Source: Liolophura sinensis (lineage: Eukaryota; Mollusca; Polyplacophora; Chitonida; Chitonidae). From it: a stretch of DNA of 64,000 nt. Below the pieces are notes generated by a model that worked only from the letters and a program-made list of their open reading frames with translations, searched no databases and had not been told where the DNA came from. Below, piece by piece: positions 1-12,690 of the stretch (the first letter of the stretch is position 1; every line of letters begins with the position of its first letter). The position numbers and the translations under genes are program-made. The stretch covers positions 6,267,606 through 6,331,605 of the forward strand of contig NC_088305.1 in NCBI RefSeq assembly GCF_032854445.1, in the 5' to 3' direction.

Positions 1-296
1 CTAAGTGACGGGCGTAGGCTTATCAAAACTTGGCCTCATCACTGCTGCCCGCGCGCAGATCTGTTTCATCAGCATCCATAAATAAACCTGTTTCCGGTGT
101 TGGAAGTCGTCACGTTGTGCATACTTTATTTAAAGAGGATGTATGTGTAATGTTTGAAACAAAGGATGAGAGAGTTTTTGTGTTTCTGGCATCACTTTCT
201 GCCTCATCACCGTGACCCCAGTGACCACGACGTTGTTCAAGATTTCTGTACAAAATTTACTTGTGCATGGTGGCAGAGAAGTGAAGCGAACGTAGC

Positions 297-402
297 GAGC
301 GAAGTTTGCGCTGAAAAGAGAAGGATTCAGGGCCAATAATCGCAAGACGATTTTCCGTAAGAATTCTCAACGCAAACCACTAAAGAGCTGAAAAAGCATC
401 TA
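297..402 (+). repeat. Dispersed repeat E, partial
   Basis: GGGCCAATAATCGCAAGACG and CAACGCAAACCACTAAAGAG match the better preserved copies at 14.5 and 40.0 kb. Confidence 0.55.
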
Positions 403-574
403 AAGTGAGAAATTATGAACGATTCATGCAAAGTTAAGCGGTCAATGACGGAAAGACTTTAGTCATTATCCAAGCCGTATACCACGCTATTTCAAAAATT
501 ATCTTTAATGTCGCTGATGTAACATACCGTTAATATCTGAAGTACAAATGTTATATGGCTTAACTTGAGCAATA

Positions 575-838
575 TTTGGATGGTGTCTTACGCGGTGGCG
601 GTACACAAGAATATTTTATACTTATAAGGCGGTGACCAGCATATTAGTGGTAGGAAACCCGGGATAAACCGTCGACCATCCGCAGATTGCTGGCAAACCT
701 CTGCACGTACGGCTGGGGAGGAAACCAACATGAGGTGGACTTACAGTGACAGCCTTGGTGTGAGGCTCCTGGGTCCGTGCGCCGCAATGGCACACTATAA
801 CCATGTCGACGACGGAGGCCCCCTGCATGTCATTATGT
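575..838 (-). mobile_element. SINE family A, diverged
   Basis: The - strand copy has the tail (GGTGTCTTACGCGG...ACAAGAATATT), the ACCATCCGCAGATTGCTGG centre and the tRNA head to about 835, with many substitutions and small insertions. Confidence 0.8.
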
Positions 839-1439
839 ATAATGTAAGATTTCTACAAACACACATTTTGCACTGATAACCGTGTATTCTGTCTGTTCTT
901 TTCTGAAATCGATGTCCGTTGGCCGTTTACCTCAGGAATACTGGGGTATTGATATGGCGTGTTCTTTTATGACGTATGCGTGATATTTGCTAACCGTGTG
1001 AACGTGAGCTGAGCAATCGTGAATCTATGCGCTGAAACAGACAATCGCTGACCAGCCGTCAACCAAGATGGACCAGTTAAGGGGAAATCACGAGATAACA
1101 TGTAAATGAGGCAGAGCAAAGATTCCCACAATGCAATGTTCGCTCGTGGATCGGACTTGTAAACAATACGATAAATTGAAGGTGCATTAATGTCGGGTAA
1201 ATCCAGTAGAATGTGGCTCTGATTTTGGCTGTCAACTTGTCTTGTTCTACAATGTTCAAACATTTTTTAAAGAACGTGTGTCTTAACATTCGAAGCATTT
1301 ATACCTGTATAGATTAAAGTTATTAAAAGCTCCTAAACGTATGGAAAATCGGAACAAGATGGTCGCCAGTACGAACAGAGCAATAGCTTAGCGATATCTT
1401 GAGCATGCATGGGTCACACGTCTGAGATTCTCATGCAAA

Positions 1440-1656
1440 GCAGTTCGACCAGCGAGCGCCTTGCTGTTCTGCTTTTCACCTCATGCTGGCTTCCTCTCCA
1501 GCCGTGCGTGGGAAGATCTGTGAGTATCCTGCGGATTGTCGTGGATTTTCTTCAGTCTCTCAGCGGTTTCCTCCCACCATAATGCTGACCACCGTCGTAT
1601 AAGTGAAATATTCTTGAGTATGACGTAAAACACCAATCAAATAAATATAAATACGG
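1440..1656 (+). mobile_element. SINE family A
   Basis: The copy runs from the end of the tRNA head through CATGCTGGCTTCCTCTCCAG to the tail AAAACACCAATCAAATAAAT. It is missing most of the tRNA head. Confidence 0.85.
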
Positions 1657-2519
1657 TTTGTAAATAAATACAGGTATTCTGTTGTAAGACATAACTGTAA
1701 GAATGAATAACGGAATAATTGAGCAATTGTGTCATTTGCTACAATTTTGGGTTCATGACTGGTTCTTTACTCTGAAAGAATATTCAGAAAAGCGGTATTA
1801 TTTAGTCCTGTTTTCAACGAATAAATTTTATTATCTGTACGCAAATGGCTCTTTAAATCAGGCGAAAACTTTTTGATTGTGAGTCTCTGCAACAGACCCC
1901 ATGTTCTAAGCCCTTCGAGAAAGTACGTTCTGAAAATGTTTAAAGAAACATTTATAGTCATCTGCCATCTCGCCATGTTCTATGCGTATCCCATATCAGA
2001 TGTACATGCTTTGCCCCATGCACGCCTAAAAGTTCAAGCAAGTATATGCCTAGCTACCATCTTTTCCTTAGGGCTTTTACATAATTTAGACCACGCAATC
2101 GGCACTAAAAGCCTTGGCCTGCACAGAAACTTAGAAAGAACAAAAACAGCTCCTCCAGACGTGCTCAAAGCTAGTAAAAAAAAACGCCCAAGGAAGAGAT
2201 CGATAATTTAAATTATGCATAACAGTTGCATAGATTTCTTTTCAGAGACGTAAAGGTACGAGATGATAAATGAACGGATGGAAAAAGGTTGGGAATAATC
2301 TGGAACCTTCTGTTATTGAGACAGTGATCTATGGAGAGAAAAGAACAGAATTAGAAGTGAAGTAGGCCTACGCATCATGTAATAGGCCATTTTGTGCTGA
2401 TTGTAAATATTGTTTTCATGATTTTTTTTTCTTTACATTTTTTTTTTTTTGTCAGTGAATAAACTCCACGTAAATACTGAGGTGCTGTTTTGGGCGATAT
2501 AGAGCAAGCTGAAGCAGAG

Positions 2520-2527
2520 TGACGTCA
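2520..2527. promoter_or_regulatory. Isolated perfect CRE (TGACGTCA)
   Basis: One perfect palindromic CREB/ATF site followed by CGC. A single 8-bp match is weak evidence. Confidence 0.15.
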
Positions 2528-2597
2528 CGCATTCTTTTCGGCCGCTAAGCATTCTGTGATTGCTATATTTCTGCGTTCATCAGGAATATACATATAG

Positions 2598-2893
2598 TGC
2601 TAACCGACCCCCATGGCACAGTTAGTAGAGCGTCCATTTCAGGGGCGGTGATCCAGGGTCAGTTCTGCGTCGGGCCAGATCTAAAATCTTAAAAGAGGAA
2701 GTTGTAGCTTCCTTGCTTTGAATTCAGTATTAAGGGGATAGTGCAACGACTGGTTAGCACGTATCAGTATAGATAAAAGAGCGGTGGAAATTTCTGCTGC
2801 AACAAGAAGGCACATTACATGCACTCTAATGACTGAACAGACAGTAAAGTACGACGTTAAACCCAAAGTACTCACTCACTCACTCACTCACTC
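2598..2893 (+). mobile_element. SINE family B, full length
   Basis: This is a second tRNA-derived SINE. It has an A-box-like GGCACAGTTAGTAGAGCG, a degenerate B box (GGTCAGTTC), a body with GGGGATAGTGCAACGACTGG and AGAGCGGTGG, and the 3' end AGTACGACGTTAAACCCAAA followed by (ACTC)n. The tail is a CACT microsatellite and not the AAAT tail of family A. Confidence 0.8.
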
Positions 2894-4413
2894 ATAGGCC
2901 TATAGTGTTGCATCTGTGTCTGTGTATTTAAATGTGGAAATATGTGGAAATTGTGGAACATTTAGAGCATGTTTAAAGACTATACATGACCTTTGACACC
3001 GCTATAATTTAGCCTGTTCAAAATGCTCCAAAAGTGCACAGTAGCCCAATAATCTTTTTGCCATTTTATTTACTGTAAAATGACATATTTTGAATCTGCG
3101 TGAAATGGAATTTCACACCATGCTCCTCTCTCTTGAATCCATCGGATCCCAACAATGGTACAATGTCGGTAATTAAGAGACACTATCAAGTAGGAGGCGT
3201 GGTGTCCGCGGTGAAAGGTGAATTTCTATAACCGTGACGTTTACAGGTGATACTGAATCAATTCTATATTGATAACTCTAATATTATACTGATCGACGCA
3301 GGCCTACGTTCTGTATGACAGTAAATGGTCTAAAATTTCACCCGAAAAGTGCATTTTCAAAGGCAAATAAATGTCATACCGTAATAAATTACTTCTAGTG
3401 CTGAAACTTAGATTTCTCTAGTACAAGTTATACTTTTCAAACAACTTTCTAAGATCAACAGAACTCTCAGAATCTGGCCCAACAAGGTACTTTTAATAGC
3501 CATAGTCGAGTTCTTATGTCATTTTTCCCGCATATTATTTTGAGAAGAAGTCCCACCACTGATTGCGAAAACCTTCCACTAGGGAGTTTGAACTCTTTTA
3601 TAGATAAAGGTAAAACGTCCTGTCTACAGTATCCTGATGTGTCAGGCAACTACTTTTGACCACATTTACTATAACATATGGTCAGCTGAAAAAATAGTGT
3701 GCAAAGTTAGGTGATCGTTAAATCATTTGTCAACAAAGCTAGCATAACACTTCCGACAAGTCACATGATATAGTAGCAAGGAAAGGTTTTTACCTTTAGG
3801 GACAAAAGAGTTCGAAATCTAACCTCCCCGATTGTGGTATTGCAGTTAGGTTATATCGGAGAGTAAGTCTATTATTATATAATATCCCAGGTTATATCGA
3901 GAAGCACAACATTCTTGACTGGTAAAATCTACTGCCCGTTCTACGGACGCCTATAGGCTGTAAATCTCATTGTGACCTGTATACAGACGACCAGGTGATC
4001 AGACAGACAGACTGGCTTATAGCCCAGACGTACAGATTTACCTGTACGATAAGTACATTACGTCATGTAAGTAAACCTAATCCACGTGAGAAATCAAACC
4101 GTATTTGCTATTTGGGCTTAACGGTAGTTAGAGAGGTATAACCGCTATGCGTTGCTCAATAAAGACGCATTGTGGACTAGCCCTGAAGAGCGTGCTAAGC
4201 TAGGGCTTTGTTGATCAAAATAAGAGGCTGTAGGGAAGAATTCATGCTGACTAACGAAGCAGCTAAGCATTTGCATTGTACATGACGTGCAGTCTGGAGA
4301 GATCTGTTTGTATAAGATTACTCTACAATAGAAAGGGTGGGGCAAGGGTGGAGACGGGGTGGGCAGGGGAAGTGCAGTTAACTCGGCAATTGGGTGTGGG
4401 CTGAGGGAATGAT
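2894..4413. other. No gene or repeat recognised
   Basis: AT-rich intergenic sequence. All open frames are short and unconserved in appearance. Confidence 0.6.
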
Positions 4414-4510
4414 TTATTTATTTACTTGATTGGTGTTTTACGCCGTACTCAAGAATATTTCACTTATCCGACGGCGGCCAGTGTTATGGTGGGTGGAAAC
4501 CGGTTGGGGG
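4414..4510 (-). mobile_element. SINE family A, 3' fragment
   Basis: The tail TTTACTTGATTGGTGTTTTACGCCG... and the centre as far as GGTGGGTGGAAACCGG are present. The 5' two thirds are absent. Confidence 0.85.
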
Positions 4511-5052
4511 AATGTTTAACGCGGGCGAGGATAATTATAGTAATGGGATGTTTAACATATATTGTGGTGATATTTTAGAAAAATACATATAGCTGCAATA
4601 AAAAAACCGCAATGTGCTGAGAAGAGTATAATAACCAAAATATGGGCAAAATAAGGTATTATATTCAGCATAGGCCTACGTGGTAAATGGTTGACATATC
4701 GGGTACTGTAAATCTTCAACCTCTTCGACCTCTAAAGAAACTTTTTTCAGTGGAATTTATGCACACAGTTATTCTGAAAATGACGCTACGATGATTTATT
4801 TGTGTCACTAAAGGCGCAGGCTTCCTAAATGTGCAAATTATTTCTCTAAACTCCATGGTTCTGTTAGAATGTTTGAAAATATAAGTTGCAGATGCGGTTG
4901 AAAAGGTTGAAGAATTAGGGTAAGCATGGTTTCATTGTAATTTATCTAGCCTATATCATATGATACAAGATGAATTTAGCTGCAGCATGTTCGGCATTTC
5001 GGCCATAATCATCGTCTAGGGACCTCCCGTGTTCCCTCGCTGTTGTCACAGA

Positions 5053-5690
5053 GTGAATAAGTGCTTAGGGTTTAACGTCGTACTTAAAGGAGAAGAAACT
5101 TTAAATATCAAACAAGTACCATTGAAAAGAGTTTGCATTTTCTCGCAGGTACATGCCATAAAAAATTCTAATATGTACCTCAAGTTGATAAATTATTAAT
5201 AAAGTCAGCGCCAAAATCCACTGTGGGCGACTCCGTTTTGCCTAAAAACTAGTCCTGAAGTCTTTTGTGTTAGGAGGGGATTTGCCGTCGGAAACCGCCA
5301 AAGTGCAGTTTGTACATTTCCGGTAGAACTCTTCTTTCCAGAAGGTAGCGAACAGTACAGTTCGTTTTCCGCTTGATGATCGGGAAACCAGAATGTTGGA
5401 CGTGGGTTTCGAGTTTATACGAAAAATTTCTACCGCTCTCTTATCTAGTGCTGCTTCAATCAGACAACTTACCGAAGGCAAGTAAACAGCCCCACCCGAG
5501 CCATTATGCTGATACGGGTCAACTGGTCGTTGCACTATCCCCTTAATACTGATTGCCAAGCGAAGAAGCTACATTTTCTTCTCTTAAGATCTTTGGTGTG
5601 ACACGATCCAGGATTGAGTCTGAACCTAACGTTCCCCAAGCTGACACTCTACCAACTGAGTCATGGGGTCCGGTCCTGTCACAGAGAGAC
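5053..5690 (-). mobile_element. SINE family B, interrupted by about 330 bp
   Basis: The tail (GTGCTTAGGGTTTAACGTCG) is at 5060-5085 and the body resumes at about 5425 (CCGCTCTCTTATCTAGTGC) through the tRNA head to about 5685. In intact copies these parts are about 110 bp apart. The 5092-5424 segment therefore appears to be an insertion, possibly a small non-autonomous transposon. I could not fix its target-site duplication. Confidence 0.7.
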
Positions 5691-5879
5691 ATAACATTAC
5701 ATGCATGTAGCAAAATTTGGATATAATTTCCCGTTGTTCGCTTTGAGATACTGATTTTTTTTTCAATGTATAGTGCTGTAACCATTCATTCTCGACAATA
5801 GTCATGCATTTTCAGTGTCTCTCCACCTAAGCCGGGGCTAAGGAGCTGCATGCGTTGGATAAAATCGCCACGTTGGATA

Positions 5880-6115
5880 TATGTGGACAGTGGCAAGCAA
5901 TCGAAGGGTAACTGGGATATATAGCTCATTATCATTGAGGTCTTGAGTTCGAATCCACCTGCAGCTAGTTCAACTGATAGCTTTAGTGAGTTATACCCAG
6001 CGAGGTGCTAAGATTCTGTAGGGTTCACTTAGGTCTCTCCCACCCTTAAACTTGACCGTCGTCATTTAAGTCAAATATTAGGTGAAACACAAATCAGATC
6101 TAATGAATTAGACAG
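5880..6115 (+). mobile_element. SINE family D, diverged
   Basis: A B box (GAGTTCGAATCC) at 5946 is followed by CACCTGCAGC, CTCTCCCACCC, TTGACCGTCGTCATTTAAGT and a tail with AAACACAAATCAGAT. It shares its 3' half with family A but has a different middle. Confidence 0.6.
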
Positions 6116-6950
6116 TCAATCACCCATCAGTCAATAAATCAATCCATCAATGCCCATGAACAGATCGTCGATGGTTTAATATTGATTAACCGAATTCACT
6201 CAATGATGTCGAAACAAATCTGTCTCTAAAATTAAACAGTATAGATGTATGGTTGGATGCGCTTGATGGCAGAACAGATTATGTTACTGTTACAAACCGC
6301 TGTGTTATCTGTAGCAGATTTGTTCTGTTATTACAGTAGAATACTTTGGTTGGTGTAACAGGATATGGTTTGCACATAACATAATATTGCAGTAACATAA
6401 TCTATTATAGCATGTCTCAGAAAGTTAATAGTTTGTTAAATTTAACAGGGTAGTTTTTAGTGTGTATACGCTAGCTATCGATACGGTCGGATACTGTTCT
6501 GTGCTTTATAACCTCGATCATGACACTTTACACTGTAAAAATGTAACCCTCATGTGTGTCTGTATTCATACTATTTTGGCCAACAAAGACAAAAGGTACT
6601 TTAGTTATCTATCTGACATTTTTATTCTGTAGATTAGTTAACTTTGACTAATCATTTCTATGATACTCAATACTCAAAACCAAGGTTTTATAGATGGATA
6701 TAAAGTATTTATTTGCATGTTAACGTTAGTTTATGTTTTAAACTAATAAATGCATTAGAACAGGCATTAGAAATGTCTTTGTCCGAACAGATGCAGCCAA
6801 GTAGGCCCCATATCTTAAACCAATATATAGGAAGCATTATTCCCAATCTTCTGATTTTTTACATTATCTATACGGACTATGTCAAATGTGCTAACTTTTA
6901 ATTAGCTATATCCAAACCAACAATTAAATTTACATTTAAATTAAATAAAT

Positions 6951-7142
6951 CTTTCGCTGTGAGTTCAAGTCCAGCTGATACAGGCTGCCTCCCAGGCCGT
7001 ACGTAGGAAGATATTGCAGCAACCTGCGTGTGGTCGTGGGTTTTCCCCGGGCTGTGCCAGGTTTCCTCCCACCATAATGCTGGCCGCCGTCGTATAAGTG
7101 AAATATTCTTGAGCACGGCGTAAAACACCAATCAAATAACCT
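6951..7142 (+). mobile_element. SINE family A
   Basis: The copy starts in the B box (GAGTTCAAGTCCAGCTGATA) and keeps the whole body, ending AACACCAATCAAATA. Confidence 0.88.
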
Positions 7143-7911
7143 GTACATGTCCATCATTCCCTAAATAACGGTCCATATACCAACAGAACGGATATTTGTC
7201 TTTGTAATTTGATTTCCTTAAGGATGCACCCTTTCACTCTCCCCCATCCCCATTGGTTCTCTCCCTCCCGCCATGTATGTATATGTGTATACATCCTTGC
7301 CAGGTGCTCCGGCTTTCTCTTCCCATGCCTTACTCCGATGCCAATGTTTGTTTCATATCAAATCCAGATACGTATTGTTGTGGAGCATAATGTGTTGCGT
7401 GCTTGTCGCCGCGAGTAGCAAGGCGGCATTGAACCGCTATTTCCCTCCGAGACTTGGTTCCTTTCAGATCTACCCATATCTTACCATCCCGGCTGACATT
7501 CGCCAAAATCACTCACATACAAAAAAAAAACACCCAAATAACTAAGACGAGTACTGTTACTGACGAGTTACATTTTAACGTTGGCTTGGCGAAAACCACC
7601 TCGAAGCTGTACTATCTATCTGTATAGTAGGCCTATATACTGTATGAGGGGTAGAAGTGGGAGGAAAAGCAAAAACAAGAACACTGATTTGTTCAGCATG
7701 AGTTTAGCATGTTCATTTTACCGTTGTCAAAGGATGATATTTACTCTGACCTCTGTCTGACTTATTTATAACGGAAACCTCTTTGACGAACGTCAGTTTG
7801 CTAGCGTCAGAAATAGATGTCTTAGATATACAGGTCCTATAGCTAGGCATAATACTGACCAGTATTTATGCTATGCATGATTAGTCGTAAGGTACTGGGC
7901 AATTTTCATAT

Positions 7912-8132
7912 CACATGTATCGCGACGAAGAGCCAAAGTACTGCCGTCACCGAAGTATCATGCCCAGAGACGAAAGACATGATACCCCACCCAGTCACAG
8001 TATACCGACACCAGGCCAACCAATCCCGTTTCCCTGCTCTAATCTCTCTTTGCTGAGCGCCAAGCGAGGCAGCAGGTACGATTTTTAAAATCTTTGGTAT
8101 GACCCGATACGGGTTTGATCCCAGATAAAAAT
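7912..8132 (-). mobile_element. SINE family C
   Basis: The - strand has a B box (GGGATCAAACCCG read as its complement at 8108-8122), AAAGATTTTAAAAATCG and a body matching the + strand copy at 11.09-11.40 kb, including CTGTGAC, GGGT and GGTATCATGTC motifs. The 3' tail is missing. Confidence 0.65.
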
Positions 8133-8451
8133 ATAGTTGCAATGGCCACTGTCCAGAAGAAATGTGGACACTCAGTAGTAGCCAGTTTAGTCATCGGACA
8201 CTCCTCCAGATGTACACATGTAGACTGGAGCTGTGTGGCAAGGCTAATTACGCCCTCGCCTTAGACTGAATACGTATCTAGGTTTGTTTTTCAACATTTA
8301 TCTGCCACTTGTCAAACAAGAAAACATTGCTATATTCTTATTAGTCCGTTTATTTATTTCACTGGCTTCCAACGGTGAACGCACGAATCGTTAACTTTAA
8401 TATGCGTCGGCAGAGGTAAGAAGCCTCTGAGTAAATCAGCATCCCCCTTCA

Positions 8452-8471
8452 CCCCCCCCCCCCCCCCCCCC
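8452..8471. repeat. Poly-C run of 20
   Basis: Directly read. Poly-G runs of similar length are at 57119-57135 and 60632-60644. Confidence 0.95.
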
Positions 8472-8682
8472 GACTACTAGAAAAACTTCCTGACTAAAAG
8501 CCGCAATCAAACCGGCTACTGCTGATTTGGGGCCAATGACATCATGGGTTTGGGCCACGGAAGAGCAAGTATGTTTTGATGGAATTAACTAGCGATGGCC
8601 CATGCTGTGTCGGTTTTGATATTCGAAAAAATCTCTTGTTCATAAATATCGCGTCTCTGACAAATGCCTATGATAGAAGCGT

Positions 8683-8860
8683 ATTTACTTATTTATTTGA
8701 TTGCTGTTTTACGCTGTACGGAACTCATGAATATTTCATTTATATGACAAAGGCCAGCATTATGGTGGGAGGAAACAACGCAGATCTTGTGGAAAACCCA
8801 CGAGTATCCGTAGGTTGCTGGCAGACCTCCCGACGTACTGCAAAAGCTTATCCAGGCCAA
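8683..8860 (-). mobile_element. SINE family A
   Basis: The tail TTATTTATTTGATTGCTGTT, the centre TATGGTGGGAGGAAAC and GTAGGTTGCTGGCAGACCTC are present. The tRNA head is lost. Confidence 0.85.
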
Positions 8861-8869
8861 CATCTGTGC

Positions 8870-10200
8870 AGTGTTTCAGACATCTACTGGATATTCTAGA
8901 CACGAAATCGAAATTGAATTTCAAATGTGACGTTCGTATGGGTGAATGCCACAAGTATAAGTGGTGGCGCAGATCACATTGTTTTGCTGAAACAAAAGCC
9001 AGTAGAAATTCATGGTGTAGACATTTATTATTAAAGTGCTACTCCAGTCCTAAGAGACGCCAGGTTGAAACATTAAACTGATATGAAGGATACCCTATGG
9101 AACATAGCTAGCACCACGGTTAAAAAAAATTACTCTGAATAAAGCTACTTAACCCCTATAAGTGAAGAGTCCTGACAAACAAAATCTTCGGCAGTTTTCG
9201 TAAAATTTTCCTGAAGCGACGTAATAATATTCCTTATTTGACGATGAACCAGGCTGGTGTGACGTCGCGTAATGCAGATACGCAGGAATGGCGTCATGCG
9301 CATTTGAAAGCATGACGTCATTTGCTACTATAATCAGTGATAGGTGACATCAAGTGTTCTTGCATGGCATCACACCAGGCAACGGCGGAAAACTTTTGTT
9401 TCTGTATTATCCTCCTGAACTAACACCAACGACTTTAATACAATGCGTTTTTTTCTACAATTCGAGAAAGCAGTTCCAACTATCGCGACCCTTATCATTT
9501 AACCATGCCCTTAAGACATACATGTCTTAACACTAAAGTAGCTCTTTAAGACATATAGCCTAAAACCCTAGAAGGCTACAGAAAACATGCAGGCAAGGCT
9601 TACAGTATGAGATTGTATTAGAAAGTTGGATTGGGACATCTGGTACCTACATTTATGTATGATCAAGGTGACGTAGCATTCAGACAAAATCATAAAACAT
9701 GTGCTTCATTCCGAAGTTTTAACAACCGTTATATACATTTATAGTAATCGTTTGATCATCAGGTCAAATATAATATCATGCAGTCTTACTGAATTAAGCG
9801 AAAAGTGGTTCTAGATTTCTGAAATTGTTTGCCTTAAATTATGGGAATTACTTAGGGAAATCACTCATGCTTCTTTGCAACGAAAGCGTAATTACTTGAG
9901 TTCCGCGTTCGTCGCTTGAAATCTGATAACACCCAACACTCCTAATGTGGCTATACAGGCCCATCGGCGACACTACAGTCCGTGACAACGCATGCGCAGC
10001 TTGGATATCCGCCGGTCACAGGTGCAGATGAGTGTAAAGAGATGAAATCATGTGGTTATTGCTCTTACAAAGGTGTGTATGGCGGCGAGCTGGAGGAAGT
10101 GTCTACTTCGAACTGCCATCGCTAAGCCGAAACGTTATTATATCACCGGCGGATTTAGCGCGTTTGGTTCAAGCTAACCTTATTTCTTCCCTCTAGGGAA
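8870..10200. other. Intergenic, possible transposon-derived segment at 9.04-9.54 kb
   Basis: 9040-9540 starts GTGCTACTCCAGTCCTAAG and carries several CRE-like sites. It could be a MITE but I found no inverted ends. Nothing certain is seen in the rest. Confidence 0.3.
9240..9325. promoter_or_regulatory. Cluster of CRE-like sites
   Basis: Within 86 bp there are TGACGTCG (9260), GCGTCATGCGCA (9291) and a perfect TGACGTCA (9313-9320). The segment 9040-9540 around it is AT-rich elsewhere and may be a transposon-derived unit, so the cluster could belong to a mobile element. Confidence 0.25.
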
Positions 10201-10410
10201 ATCCAAGCGTCAAGTCCGGCATTCATATACCACTTGTAAACCACGAAAGGGCGTTTCCAGTGGAAAAACGCATGATCCATTTCCAGAACAACGTAAAACA
10301 CCAGTTCCCAAGGGAACGTGTAGGGAATAATTAAATAAACAGCATATAAATAAAGCTGGTGACATACAAGAGAGAAGTCATCACAGGTTGTCAATGATGT
10401 AGCCAAGACA
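10200..10410 (-). repeat. Dispersed repeat E-related segment
   Basis: AAGCGTCAAGTCCGGCATTC, AACGTAAAACACCAGTTCCC and ACAAGAGAGAAGTCATCACA match the 42.67-42.85 kb segment. Confidence 0.6.
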
Positions 10411-10618
10411 GCCGATACATAGTAAGCTTAACATCCAATTTGAATTTCAAGCTGTATATAATTGTCTGTGTGGAATACTAAATAATTGGTGTTCCATTGT
10501 CGCCCTGCTTTGTAACTCTTCATAAAAGTACAATGTTTATGTAAAAAGCAGGGGTGCCTGTACAGCCCCTAATCCCTAGGCTAGCAGAATTGGATACAAG
10601 CATCACACAAGCCAGAGA

Positions 10619-10662
10619 TATATTTATTTGATTGGTGTTTTCGATCATGCCCATTTTCCGCT
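10619..10662 (-). mobile_element. SINE family A, tail fragment
   Basis: Only ATTTATTTGATTGGTGTTTT and a few further bases remain. Confidence 0.55.
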
Positions 10663-11080
10663 TATACGAAGACGTCAAGGCTGTACCCATATTTGCCTAT
10701 AAGACCATATTAAACTTACTGTTGAGTTTAAGAAACCTAGAGTGAAAGTTTTATGAAGCAACCTTGAAACACCTGTTGTTTAATCGATAACTTTTGATGT
10801 AGAATCGCTTTTAGGAACGAGATTGAATCATGTAGAGACGAAAATTAAAGCGTTGAGATGAGAGGTCAAAAAAGTTCATATGGTTTTTACAAAATTTTTT
10901 TGTAGATACTTTCAAGTCGACGATTTCTGTTGAGCAAATAGGGTAAAATTCTACTCTCCTTCTAAATATTACCCTTTCTTTTGTCCACATGTCACTCTTT
11001 AGTGCGATTTTTAAGCTCACCGGAACACTTTCTGATAATACAAGTGTTTGTCTGTGGTGAGTCGATTGACATGATAACAG

Positions 11081-11412
11081 GCCTACCCTAAACCGAAGTT
11101 GGGAGACCCGAGATCAAACCCGGGTCGAGTCATACCAAAGACTTTAAAAATGGTACTTATTTCTGCCTCGCTTTGCGCCCGACACTGACAGGATAGAGCA
11201 ACAGAGTAGAACTGGTTGACCCTGTGACAGTATAATGTGATTGGGTGAGGTGTCATATCTAGTGTCTTCGACATGATACTTCAGTGGCTGCAGCATGGGT
11301 TCGCCTGCCACATAAACACACTGTATATGCACACACACGCGTAATGACTTCTCCTCGTCACGTGACTGGAAAATTGTACAGTACGACGTAAAACCCAAAT
11401 CATAAATATATA
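11081..11412 (+). mobile_element. SINE family C, near full length
   Basis: A B box (GATCAAACCCGGGTCG) is at 11112-11127. The body matches the - strand copy at 7.9-8.1 kb. The 3' end is CAGTACGACGTAAAACCCAA followed by an AT-rich tail. Its 3' end resembles those of families A and B. Confidence 0.7.
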
Positions 11413-12472
11413 CATACATTGATATATACCGGAAACCTGATTAGGTTACCGGAAGCAATTTCCAATTCGTCGCAAAATACCAAATGCATAAAATAAAATA
11501 AATACAAAAACAAGGAAGCAATCAAACTGGCAGATCAACAAATAAATATTTCCAATTTTAACTAACTAAATAAATAACCTTCAAGTCAGCGCCGGATGTC
11601 AAGTAACCTGTGTATTTGTCTATTTTCCTATCAGTGGAGCCAAAATATTTATGGTTACACAAAAAAGCCGGACTCATCCCATGAACGAAAAACGTTTAGT
11701 CGATGAGTAAATGTTTCAGCCGTATATACATTATGTTGACTCCTAGACCGAGACTGGCGTTGTCACAGCGGGAAGGCTCCTAGGATAACCCGACAAGCGA
11801 AACAAGTTGTCGTTATTAGAGAGTGTAGCGCCTGTTAGTTTGGCCTGACCTTTACCGTGGTTCTCGCTGAGGTTCCTGTTTACACAGATCCTCCCTTCTG
11901 TTTATTTATCTATCTTCTACTTTGCTTGACGTGACACGCGCCTAGAATTTAAATGCCGTTAGTCTGGATGTGTTAGACTTTAAACAAGCACATCGCTTTT
12001 AGTCACTTTCCATGAGTCTGCATTTGTGTTGATTCGTTAATTTTCTGTAAGTACTCAGAGACGAGCACTCGAGGTGTTTGATTTCTACAGAGGATGCAAC
12101 TCTGTTCCTCACTTAACTTTGAGTCCAGCTTATAGATATTTTTTGACGCAAAAGTGATTAAAATAGACATTTAATCTGGCCAGTGCGACGTTGTAAAATG
12201 AAGAAATGTGTTATAAAAGTTAAACAATACATTAACAAAATTAATCACTAGGCCTATGGCATAAGAATTTGGCAGACAGTGCAAGAAATCTATTTATTCA
12301 CAGACATGGTCTTAATCATGAAATCGCTGGCTCTGCAAGTTGATCAGGCCTTCAATTTGTGACTTACAATTTGAAAGTGTAGAAATGTGGAGTTCGTCCA
12401 GTTTCTACGGGAAGTTGTATGGCATACATCAGAATATTTAGAGTGACATACCCTGAAAAGTTTATTAATTTA

Positions 12473-12690
12473 TTGTATTTGACCAACGCCGTATTGTATT
12501 TGACCAACGCCGTATTGTGTTTGACCAGCGCCATATTGTATTTGACCAACGCCGTACTCAAGGATGTTTCACTTGTACGACGGCAGCAAGCGTTAAGGTG
12601 AGAGGAAACCGGGCACAGCCCAGGGGAAACCCACGGCATCCGCGGGTTGCTGGAAGACCTTCCCACATACGACAGGACCGAAACCTTAGA
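12473..12690 (-). mobile_element. SINE family A whose 3' end became a 21-bp tandem repeat
   Basis: The body runs from CGCCGTACTCAAGGATGTTT to CTTCCCACATACGAC. The terminal segment just outside it, TTGTATTTGACCAACGCCGTA, is repeated four times at 12473, 12494, 12515 and 12536. Confidence 0.85.

Larger units (their letters stand above)
841..2597. other. Intergenic, one SINE and an unsupported open frame
   Basis: Apart from the SINE at 1440-1656 there is a 112-codon + strand frame at 1873-2211 ending in a basic KKKRPRKRSII. It matches no family that I recognise and is probably chance. Confidence 0.5.

Noticed and set aside
1873-2211. 112-codon frame with hydrophobic segments and a basic C-terminus that could suggest a neuropeptide precursor
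   Set aside because: No convincing signal peptide at the start, no paired dibasic cleavage pattern around a repeated peptide, and no family resemblance.
9948-10125. Cys-containing open stretch ending ...CGYCSYKGVYGGELEE...NCHR
   Set aside because: Open for about 60 codons without a Met. The only acceptor-like CACAG lacks a pyrimidine tract, and I could not tie it to a family. It is worth a protein search but not an annotation.
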